Both the position numbers and the translations under genes were made by a program. Shown here one piece after another: positions 38,714 to 46,637 of a stretch of DNA of 64,000 bases. Location of the stretch: the NCBI GenBank assembly GCA_023254175.1, contig JALQYJ010000107.1, positions 1-64,000 on the forward strand, read 5' to 3'. The notes beneath the pieces were generated by a model, which did not search any database, was not told where the DNA came from, and saw nothing but the letters and a program-made list of their open reading frames with translations. The DNA is from Runella sp. GTDB taxonomy: Bacteria > Bacteroidota > Bacteroidia > Cytophagales > Spirosomataceae. The first letter of the stretch is position 1, and every line of letters begins with the position of its first letter.

Positions 38714-39073
38714 CTATTTCTTATAAATAAACCAAGCCCAAGCAATCAACACAAATTGAATGGGTAAGCGCACTAACGCGGCTTGGTGGCTACCAATGGC
38801 AGGTTTTTCTTTAAAAACATCGATGACGTGTAACGGCAAGAAAAGGAGCATTAGTACTAAGATGCCAAGCACTGCAAGTGGGCGAAAGCGGGGTACAAAT
38901 GTACTGGCTCCTACCGCAATTTCTAACAGACCTGCCATGTAGTTAATCGCTGCTTGGGGGAGGAAATCGGGAATGAATGGAAAAAACATGGCTGGCTTTA
39001 AAAAGTGACTAATGCCTGCAAAAATCATCACGGCTCCGAAGAGAAATATTAAAACCAGTTTTGCTTTTTTCAT
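38714..39073 (-). CDS. DoxX family membrane protein
   Basis: 119 aa, four TM segments, PAAINYMAGLLEIAVG. Confidence 0.8.
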   Translation of the reverse strand: MKKAKLVLIFLFGAVMIFAGISHFLKPAMFFPFIPDFLPQAAINYMAGLLEIAVGASTFVPRFRPLAVLGILVLMLLFLPLHVIDVFKEKPAIGSHQAALVRLPIQFVLIAWAWFIYKK

Positions 39074-39173
39074 TTGCTTAGAAGTAGTTAATCGTTATTT
39101 ATTAACTGTATAATTGTGTTAAAACTCCGTCGGAACATTGTTTAAATCCATAGAAACTGTGTCTAATTTGTAC

Positions 39174-39212
39174 CATCCGTGTGCTATTTTCGGTGATTGT
39201 AGCACACGGATG
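39174..39212. repeat. Hairpin CATCCGTGTGCT...AGCACACGGATG
   Basis: 12-bp perfect arms, 15-nt loop. Confidence 0.7.
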
Positions 39213-39262
39213 AAAAAAAAGCTTCGGATACAGTACGATTTCCCCGACTAGCACGCAGAAAG

Positions 39263-40534
39263 TTAATTTTTTAAAAATCCGTTGTCAACTTTCCAGTTTT
39301 TCTTATCCGAACGCAATTCGAAATTGGCACGGTCGCCTAGTTTTAGTACCACAGGTTTTCCGCTTTTAGGGTCGAGCAGTTGCGCTCCTTGGGCGTCGAT
39401 TTCTTCGATGCCATAAAACACCGACAAATCGCCGAAATCTTCGACGCTGCTGCGGTAGCTAAAGCCCATCGTATCGGCATTATTGGACTCGTTGCGGTTA
39501 ATGGCTATGTCAACGGTATAGCTCACCCCGTTGAGCTCCGTACGGGCGTTGCGGATGATGAGGTCAAAGTGGTTTTTCTCGTTTTGCGGGATTTTTTCGT
39601 AGTCGTTCCGATTCTGGCGAGTGTATGTTCCGTCGGCGATGGCTTCAAGCGCCGTCAAAATAGCGATAAAGTTCATCTTGCGTAAATACTGCTTTTCAGG
39701 GTCATTTTTATACCCGCCTGATTCGATGAGTACCAAACTCGTTCCCCATTTGGCAATGTTATCTCCGAAAGCCCTTGGCTCAAATTCGTCCGAATACCGA
39801 GCGATCTGATTGGGAATAAATTTCTGTAAATCGCGGTTCATCCCTACAATGAGCTGCATGGCCCGCTCTCGGACGGAGTTGATGGTACGTTCTTCGTTGT
39901 AAGCCGTTGCCAAAAACGAAATCGCGGCTACTTCTTTGGTGTTCCCCACGCTGTACCGAGGGCTTTGGTCGTGAAGGTTGAAGCCAACGAGTGGTTTAAG
40001 GGTTTGCTGAAGGTTTTTAAGCAGCTTCGACTCAGGGCATTGAAGACGCACGGCATCGCGGTTCATGTCGATTTCTTGGGCTGTACGGCGCTGCCAACGT
40101 TCGACCCCGTCGGGGTTGAGCATGGGTACAAAGTAAAGCGTACTTTTTTCCAAAAGCTTTTTACGAAGGTCGTCAAAACCATCGCTGCTGGCATTCAAGA
40201 AGTTAAAAATATCGAGCAAAGCCATCGTTGCGGTAGCTTCGTCGCCGTGCATTTGTGACCAAAGAAGCACAGGAGGCGCACCTTTTCCGTATTTGATTTG
40301 ATAAATTTCACGTCCTTCAAACGATTTGCCTGCTTCGCTTACTGCAAAATTAGGACTTGTTTTGAGGCGTTCGATGAGCGGCACTAAATGGCGATGCTTA
40401 AACTCGCGACGTACACTTACGCTTTTTTCTCGAAATAAATCGTGCGCGTCGAAAAGGCGCTGAGCGAGATTACTTTGGGCAATAATGGTTTCAGACATAC
40501 AAAAAAAAGAAACCACCAATAACAGGTGTTTCAT
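39263..40534 (-). CDS. M14 family zinc carboxypeptidase, secreted
   Basis: 423 aa; signal peptide; SQMHGDEATATMALLDI, PMLNPDGVERWQRRTAQEIDMNRD, GFNLHDQ. Confidence 0.9.
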   Translation of the reverse strand: MKHLLLVVSFFCMSETIIAQSNLAQRLFDAHDLFREKSVSVRREFKHRHLVPLIERLKTSPNFAVSEAGKSFEGREIYQIKYGKGAPPVLLWSQMHGDEATATMALLDIFNFLNASSDGFDDLRKKLLEKSTLYFVPMLNPDGVERWQRRTAQEIDMNRDAVRLQCPESKLLKNLQQTLKPLVGFNLHDQSPRYSVGNTKEVAAISFLATAYNEERTINSVRERAMQLIVGMNRDLQKFIPNQIARYSDEFEPRAFGDNIAKWGTSLVLIESGGYKNDPEKQYLRKMNFIAILTALEAIADGTYTRQNRNDYEKIPQNEKNHFDLIIRNARTELNGVSYTVDIAINRNESNNADTMGFSYRSSVEDFGDLSVFYGIEEIDAQGAQLLDPKSGKPVVLKLGDRANFELRSDKKNWKVDNGFLKN

Positions 40535-40559
40535 AATCTTAAAGGAGATATTGTGAAAA

Positions 40560-40588
40560 CTCCGCGAAAGTTCAGAACTTTCGCGGAG
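40560..40588. repeat. Palindrome CTCCGCGAAAGTT-CAG-AACTTTCGCGGAG
   Basis: 13-bp perfect arms, 3-nt loop, between divergent genes. Confidence 0.9.
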
Positions 40589-40697
40589 GTTCGCAAATTA
40601 AGGCAATTCAAAACGGATTAATCTTGACAATTTAAGCTTCTGTCGGGCTAGTTCGTGTTTCTGTCGAGGCTTAAAATAATGGATTGTAGGGGTGTTG

Positions 40698-40705
40698 TAT
40701 ATTTG
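40698..40705 (+). promoter_or_regulatory. -7 element TATATTTG upstream of GH106-like gene
   Basis: TAnnTTTG match 34 bp before the ATG at 40740. Confidence 0.4.
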
Positions 40706-40739
40706 TACTACTTTATTTAAAGATAATACAAATACTGCT

Positions 40740-43700
40740 ATGGCTAAAAAATATGTACCCTACTTGGGGCTTTTGGTGCTCATCTTTGTGTTTGGTTGCA
40801 GTAAAAAGGTTATTGAAACCAAAAAATTTGAACGCTTCAATCCCGTTACAGCCCTTACCAATAATTCATTTTTGAATCCTTCATCAGAGGATTTTCCGTG
40901 GGTAAGGTGGAACTTCCCGCCCGAAACAGCTGAGATTGGGGAATTAGAAAAACAACTCGTTGAATTAAAAGACGCAGGTATTGCAGGAGTAGAAATTGGC
41001 CAAGGTGGAGAGCCAACCCTGCCCCAAATTGAGGCGATTTTAAGAAAAGCCAATCAAATTGGCCTAAAAGTTAGTTTGAAATACAAAACGGGAGCGCCAA
41101 CCCCAGGAAGTTTTTTGGCCAAACATAACTACGTACGCAAAACACTAGCCGCCGCAGATACGCTGCTCCAAGCAGGAAGTAATTTCAATGATACGTTGCC
41201 AGGAAAAGGGACAATCCTTTCGGTACAGGCGTATGAAGTAGTAAGCCTACCCACAAAAGGCTCGAAAATAGTGACCATCAATCATGCTTCTGCGGTCAAC
41301 CTGACGGATAAAATAACACAAACCAATGCGACTGGCTTTTTTGGAGGAACGACAACGGGGCGTTTAACTTGGAAAACACCCGAGGGGAAAAATCAATGGG
41401 TATTGATTGTATTTCGAGTGCAGACAGTTGATCCTCAGCCCGAAGTGTTTAGTCGAGAAGGTACGGACTTACTTATTAAAGGATATGAATCTTATTGGAC
41501 TGATGCCATCAAGAACCTTCTAAGGCAGAACGGAGGCGGGGATATTTTTGTAGATTCTCACTCAATCGATGGTTTTGGAGCACCAAGTGATGTATGGAGT
41601 AGCAACATGACAAATGAGTTTAAAGCCCGAGCGGGTTATGATTTAATACCTCACTTGCCTGCTTTGATAGATGCTGGAATTGACCGAGTTTGGGGGCCAA
41701 GAGGAGGTGGGCTTGATATAGATCATTACTATACCTACAGTAACAAAACCGATACCCGGATTCGGGCTGATTACAACAAGGTCAGAACCGAACTATTTGT
41801 GGAGTATCGTATCAAGCCTTTTAGAGACTGGGCCAATAGCTATAATTTGGCACTTAGACTTCAACCAGAAGATGTACCAGTAGTAAACACGCCAGACCAA
41901 CTGGATGTGACTTATCACCTCGACCGCCCCGAACACGAAACCTTGGCGTCGGGGGATCAAATAGATGTGTACCGACCTATGGCGTCGGCCAATCACATCA
42001 GCGGAAATACGTGGTATTCTAATGAACTGGCAGCGGCTCGTTCGTTAAATTATGCCCAAACTTTTCAGGATATTATCGTGAGAATGAACAAATGCTTTGC
42101 CAGCGGGCAAACCAAAGGCGTGTACCACGTATATCCTTACACTTTCAATCCTAAGTCTGTATGGCCAGGCTATAATACATTTGCAGAGGCCAACTTTGCC
42201 AATAGCTGGGGGCCTCGAAATCCTATTTGGTTTACAGAAGCCAAGACAATCAATACTTGGATGGCTCGCAACGAACAGGTGTTGAAACAAGGTGTGGCAA
42301 AAATAGATGTGGCAGTATACATGCAAAACTATTCATTCCCAGCTCCTTTTGTGGCGGGGGTAGGAAATGTACGTTTTTGGAACGACTTGGCTTTGCAGCA
42401 AGAAGGTTTTACGTGGGATTATCTCAACCCAACGTTGTTGAATCTCCCTCAACTTACGGCTTCCAATAATCGCTTATATGAAAAAGGACCTGCGTATAAA
42501 GCGTTTATTTTGAACGGTTTTTTGCAGTCGGCTTCCGTATTTAATCCTGCTAAAAATACTCTCCCCGTAGCAACGGCTCAAAAGATTTTAATGCTTGCCA
42601 AACAAGGTCTTCCCGTAATCATTGTAGGACAGTTGCCATTTAATACGCCAAGTAACAAACCTGAAGAGGATGCAGTACTAAAGGCAGTATTGGAACAACT
42701 GATGTTGCAAAAAACAGTACACAAGGCGGCAACCGAAGCTGATGTACCCAAACTGCTAAAATCGTTGGGAATATTTCCTGCTTCAAATCCTGAAAAGCCA
42801 TCGAATTTGATGACGATGCGTCGCTACGACTCAGCGTCGAAAACGGATTATTACTTTTTGTATAACCAAGGTGATGACCAAATTCCTGCTACTCCCAATG
42901 CCAAAGAAGAACGTTATAAAGGCTTGACCACTACGCCAGGAAATATCTTCGAAGAACCTAAAACGGTTAGAGTAAAAGGCTTGAATTATGCCACAAAAAT
43001 AGGTTCTTCGCTAAAAACCCAAGTGATACTAGAAGGGGCTGGGCAGCCATTTTTGCTGAATGCTTGGTCGGGAGAAATAACTCCTATCGCTCATTATACA
43101 ACCGACGGTAAACAGGTAACTATGACCGTGGATTTGGCCGTGGATGAATCGATGCTTGTCGGTGTTACTCAGAATGCCACAAAGCTTGGCTTACCGATGG
43201 CAGATGTTTATGTCAACGAAACGAATGCCGACGGGGTGAGTCAAACATCGAATGGGGGAGTTTCAATCATTGCCACGAAAGCGGGGAATTATACAACGAA
43301 GCTGAGTAATGGACAAACCGTAAAAACGACCCTCGAAGCGCCACTTGATAAAATAGACCTTACGCAAGCAAAATGGAGCTTGAGTGTAGAAGACTGGCAA
43401 CCACAGCAAAAATATGGGACAACGGGTGCGGCTGGCGCGGAAACGTCAAAGTCGTTGATAACGTTGAATTTGAACTCATTACAACCTTGGCCAGACATTG
43501 CTGAGTTGAAAAATGCCTCAGGAGTAGGTACTTATAGCTATGCCTTGAATCTTCCAATGGCGTGGAATAACAGTGATCATGGAGCCACCCTTAGCCTTGG
43601 GCAAGTCGTAGATGCGTTTACGTTAAGAGTAAATGGTCAACTTATTCCTACTGACCAACTTAGTGCCAAAGTTGATTTAGGAAGTAGTTTAAAGGCAGGG

Positions 43701-43856
43701 GAGAATAAGATAGAAATTCGGGTTTCAACAACCCTCAACAATCGACTTCATACGCTGAATAAAGCTGTCGCCGACCGAGGTATCATTCAAGAATATGGAT
43801 TGGTGGGCCCTGTGATTTTTCAACCGTACAAAAAAGCGACTATTTGGTCGAAGTAA
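40740..43856 (+). CDS. GH106-like glycoside hydrolase (alpha-L-rhamnosidase type), predicted lipoprotein
   Basis: MAKKYVPYLGLLVLIFVFGCSKK lipobox; FPWVRWNFPPETAEIGELEKQLVELKDAGIAGVEI; ORF track starts at 40692 but the lipoprotein Met is at 40740. Confidence 0.75.
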   Translation: MAKKYVPYLGLLVLIFVFGCSKKVIETKKFERFNPVTALTNNSFLNPSSEDFPWVRWNFPPETAEIGELEKQLVELKDAGIAGVEIGQGGEPTLPQIEAILRKANQIGLKVSLKYKTGAPTPGSFLAKHNYVRKTLAAADTLLQAGSNFNDTLPGKGTILSVQAYEVVSLPTKGSKIVTINHASAVNLTDKITQTNATGFFGGTTTGRLTWKTPEGKNQWVLIVFRVQTVDPQPEVFSREGTDLLIKGYESYWTDAIKNLLRQNGGGDIFVDSHSIDGFGAPSDVWSSNMTNEFKARAGYDLIPHLPALIDAGIDRVWGPRGGGLDIDHYYTYSNKTDTRIRADYNKVRTELFVEYRIKPFRDWANSYNLALRLQPEDVPVVNTPDQLDVTYHLDRPEHETLASGDQIDVYRPMASANHISGNTWYSNELAAARSLNYAQTFQDIIVRMNKCFASGQTKGVYHVYPYTFNPKSVWPGYNTFAEANFANSWGPRNPIWFTEAKTINTWMARNEQVLKQGVAKIDVAVYMQNYSFPAPFVAGVGNVRFWNDLALQQEGFTWDYLNPTLLNLPQLTASNNRLYEKGPAYKAFILNGFLQSASVFNPAKNTLPVATAQKILMLAKQGLPVIIVGQLPFNTPSNKPEEDAVLKAVLEQLMLQKTVHKAATEADVPKLLKSLGIFPASNPEKPSNLMTMRRYDSASKTDYYFLYNQGDDQIPATPNAKEERYKGLTTTPGNIFEEPKTVRVKGLNYATKIGSSLKTQVILEGAGQPFLLNAWSGEITPIAHYTTDGKQVTMTVDLAVDESMLVGVTQNATKLGLPMADVYVNETNADGVSQTSNGGVSIIATKAGNYTTKLSNGQTVKTTLEAPLDKIDLTQAKWSLSVEDWQPQQKYGTTGAAGAETSKSLITLNLNSLQPWPDIAELKNASGVGTYSYALNLPMAWNNSDHGATLSLGQVVDAFTLRVNGQLIPTDQLSAKVDLGSSLKAGENKIEIRVSTTLNNRLHTLNKAVADRGIIQEYGLVGPVIFQPYKKATIWSK

Positions 43857-43858
43857 GC

Positions 43859-43893
43859 AACCTTTGGCAAAGTTCAAAACTTTGCCAAAGGTT
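43859..43893. repeat. Palindrome AACCTTTGGCAAAGTT-CAA-AACTTTGCCAAAGGTT
   Basis: 16-bp perfect arms, 3-nt loop, starts 2 bp after a stop codon. Confidence 0.95.
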
Positions 43894-43896
43894 TAA

Positions 43897-44401
43897 GGTT
43901 TTTCTTTTATACCTACGTATAATAACGCTGTTGCTGTCAATGGGATATTTAGTTTGTTTAATTACCTTAATCAAAACTTTGGTTTAAATATTGCTGAACA
44001 AAATTTTTATAGCACGTTCCCTTGGGTAATTCCTCAAGCAATTCTAGATGAGGCAGATGTAAGGAATAAAATGAGCGAAATCTATTGCGGGGATGATATG
44101 GTTAATCATTATAATGGTAGCGCATTTAAACATGCCTATTTTTCTGCTGATATAGCTAGAACGATGGGACAAGTACACGAAGATAGGGAGTCTTGCATTA
44201 CATGCTCAAATGGACTTGTATAATAACGAATTAGGTATTCAAATTGCATCAGAATTGCCCAGTTCTGCGGGAGATGAAGCCTTAAAAAATGCTATTCTTA
44301 CTGCAATTATAAATGGTAATGGAAGGCGAATAGCTTTATTAAATGATGGTGCAACGCTAAATTTCATGTTTCCGACAGATGATTCTAATAGGTGTTGGTA
44401 G
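43897..44401 (+). pseudogene. Decayed DUF6973-like protein (frameshifted, no clear start)
   Basis: Frame 1 to about 44190 (..GSAFKHAYFSADIARTMGQVHEDRES) continues in frame 2 (LALHAQMDLYNNELGIQIASELP..DDSNRCW); spans TTG-started ORFs 43954-44223 and 44210-44401. Confidence 0.65.
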
Positions 44402-44803
44402 AAAAAATATTTTTTTGGGGGAGTTATTCCACTTGCTTCTTTCACAGTTAGTTGTATTTCTACTACGACTGATGTCTATCATATTGAAAATGCAAGTGAA
44501 AAACGAAACTTTACTCCTTTTGTAATGAGTCCTCGTTCATCATTTTACTGCCTGCATGTAAAAGGGGAAATAAATGGCGCGGCCGAATTGCATTTTTTGT
44601 TACCAAATCATGATTTTAGTAAAGGGCCGACATGTGATGATTACCACGTAAAGTTAGATTCGGGCAAAGTGGATAAATATATACAAGGGGATTATTTTGG
44701 AGGATTTGAGCGACCCAATATCTTTTATCTACCTTGCAACGTCACAAAAGGCCATTTGAACATTGAAATTGCTTTTAATAAAGATTTGAGAAACAACAAG
44801 TGA
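44402..44803 (+). pseudogene. Lipoprotein-like ORF lacking a start codon
   Basis: Frame 2 open directly after TAG: KKYFFGGVIPLASFTVSCISTTTDVYHIENASEKRNFTPFVMSPRSSFYCLHVKG...; looks like a lipoprotein leader missing its ATG. Confidence 0.55.
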
Positions 44804-44844
44804 TTTACCTTCTCGAAAGTTTAGAACTTTCGAGAAGGTAAATC
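44802..44844. repeat. Palindrome GATTTACCTTCTCGAAAGTT-TAG-AACTTTCGAGAAGGTAAATC
   Basis: 20-bp perfect arms, 3-nt loop; followed by partial copy AACTTTCGGGAAA. Confidence 0.95.
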
Positions 44845-44872
44845 CAAAACTTTCGGGAAAATTGTAGCTTTA

Positions 44873-46126
44873 TCACCATCTCACCTGTCCATTACCCACC
44901 ACAACCCACTTCTCTGTTATGAGTTTTTCGAGGGCAAAAGGGCCGCGGGCGTGGAGTTTTTGGGTAGAAATACCAATTTCAGCCCCAAGGCCAAACACAC
45001 CTCCGTCGGTAAAACGCGTGGAAGCATTGGCATAGACGGCTGCCGCATCCACTTCGGCTAGGAAGCGGTCAACAGCTGCTTGGTTTTGGGAAACAATGGC
45101 TTCGGAGTGGCGCGATGAGTAGTTCTGAATGTGTGAAAGCGCTTCGTCTAGGCTGTCAACTACTTTTACGGCTAGTTTATAATCCAAAAACTCGCGTCCA
45201 AAATCTTGGGGTTGAGCGTGTTGAAGTTTGGGGTAAGAGATGCCTTCAAAAATCGGATACGACGCATCGTCGGCGTACACTTCTACGTTCCACTTGATAA
45301 AATCGTCGTTGAGCATAGGCAAAAACTCAGCAGCGATGGCGCGGTCAACAATCAGGCAATCCATTGAGTTGCAGACTGAAGGCCGCGAGACGCGCGCATT
45401 GACCACAATATCACGGGCTTTGGCAAGGTCAGCCGTGGACTCAATGTAGCCGTGACATACCCCCGCACCCGTTTCGATGGTGGGAATCAAGGAGTTTTTA
45501 CGCACAAACTGAATCAACGACTCCGAACCGCGCGGAATGATAATATCGACATATCGCGTGGCCGTGAGCAATTCGGTCACAAACTGACGGTCGGTAGGAA
45601 GCAACATCACGGCGCTGGTGTCCACCCCTGCTTCTTGCAGTGCTTGGTGAATCAAACCGACCAAACAACGATTGGAGAAATCTGCCTCTTTACCACCCTT
45701 CAGCACACACGCATTGCCCGAACGCAAACACAACGAGGCTACGTCCACCGTCACGTTGGGGCGCGACTCGTAGATAGCTCCTACGACTCCCAACGGTACA
45801 GTAATTTTCTTGAGTTTAAGCTCTTGTTCAATCTCTCGTTCCAACAACACCTGCCCCGACGGGTCGGGCAACAGCGCTACGTCGCGGAGGCTGTCGGCTA
45901 GTCCCTGAATCCGTTTTTCGTTTAAAAACAAACGGTCTTTTTTCGGGTCGCCATCGGGCATTCGCTCCATGTCTTTCTGGTTTTCGGCCATAATCAGCGC
46001 TTGGTGTTCTAGCAGCAAATCGGCGAGGCGATTGAGCAAGGCCGTTTTTTGCTCGCTAGTCAAGCGACGCACTTGCGCAGCGGCTTGTTGCGTGGCTTGA
46101 AGTTGGGGTACGATGGTAGTTGTCAT
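44873..46126 (-). CDS. proA: Glutamate-5-semialdehyde dehydrogenase
   Basis: ARDIVVNARVSRPSVCNSMDCLIV, IYESRPNVTVDVASLCLRSGNACVLKGGKEA; start taken at MTTTIVPQ rather than 46177. Confidence 0.95.
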   Translation of the reverse strand: MTTTIVPQLQATQQAAAQVRRLTSEQKTALLNRLADLLLEHQALIMAENQKDMERMPDGDPKKDRLFLNEKRIQGLADSLRDVALLPDPSGQVLLEREIEQELKLKKITVPLGVVGAIYESRPNVTVDVASLCLRSGNACVLKGGKEADFSNRCLVGLIHQALQEAGVDTSAVMLLPTDRQFVTELLTATRYVDIIIPRGSESLIQFVRKNSLIPTIETGAGVCHGYIESTADLAKARDIVVNARVSRPSVCNSMDCLIVDRAIAAEFLPMLNDDFIKWNVEVYADDASYPIFEGISYPKLQHAQPQDFGREFLDYKLAVKVVDSLDEALSHIQNYSSRHSEAIVSQNQAAVDRFLAEVDAAAVYANASTRFTDGGVFGLGAEIGISTQKLHARGPFALEKLITEKWVVVGNGQVRW

Positions 46127-46187
46127 AATGAATAAATTGAGCTGCAAATGTCCTGAAAATCGCTCGAAATACCACATAAAAAAGCTA

Positions 46188-46205
46188 ATACGAAACGTTT
46201 CGTAT
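46188..46205. promoter_or_regulatory. BlaI-type operator 1 ATACGAAACGTTTCGTAT
   Basis: 18-bp perfect palindrome. Confidence 0.75.
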
Positions 46206-46211
46206 AAAAAA

Positions 46212-46243
46212 TTTGGTAATACGAAGCATTTCGTATATATTTG
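46212..46243 (+). promoter_or_regulatory. blaI promoter TTTG-N20-TATATTTG
   Basis: -33 TTTG 46212-46215 and -7 TATATTTG 46236-46243, 25 bp before the ATG at 46269. Confidence 0.65.
46219..46236. promoter_or_regulatory. BlaI-type operator 2 ATACGAAGCATTTCGTAT
   Basis: Near-perfect palindrome inside the promoter spacer. Confidence 0.75.
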
Positions 46244-46244
46244 C

Positions 46245-46260
46245 TACGAAATTATTCGTA
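46245..46260. promoter_or_regulatory. BlaI-type operator 3 TACGAAATTATTCGTA
   Basis: Near-perfect palindrome immediately downstream of the -7 element. Confidence 0.7.
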
Positions 46261-46268
46261 CTTAGACT

Positions 46269-46637
46269 ATGAAACCAACAGACTCCGAACTTAAAATCTT
46301 ACAAGTGCTTTGGCAAGAAGGCCCTTGTACTGTACGGCAGGTCAACGAGCGTTTGACTGAAAACCGCGACGTGGGTTACACCACCACCCTCAAATTAATG
46401 CAAATCATGTACGAAAAGGGGCTACTGACGCGGGTAGAAGACGCCCGCTCACACGTATATAAAGCCAACGTGAGCGAAGAAGCAACCCAAGCTACGCTGC
46501 TTGAGCGATTTGTGGGTACGGCCTTTCGGGGGTCGGCCAGCAAGCTGGTCATGCAAGCACTTGGTTCGCATAAAACCACCCCTGCTGAATTGGATGAAAT
46601 TCGTAAACTCTTAGACCAAATCGAACAACAGCCATGA
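46269..46637 (+). CDS. BlaI/MecI/CopY family transcriptional repressor
   Basis: 122 aa; TDSELKILQVLWQEGPCTVRQVNERL..GYTTTLKLMQIMYEKGLLTR. Confidence 0.95.
   Translation: MKPTDSELKILQVLWQEGPCTVRQVNERLTENRDVGYTTTLKLMQIMYEKGLLTRVEDARSHVYKANVSEEATQATLLERFVGTAFRGSASKLVMQALGSHKTTPAELDEIRKLLDQIEQQP

Noticed and set aside
45452-45901. 149-aa plus-strand ORF opposite proA
   Set aside because: Antisense shadow of proA; low-complexity composition.
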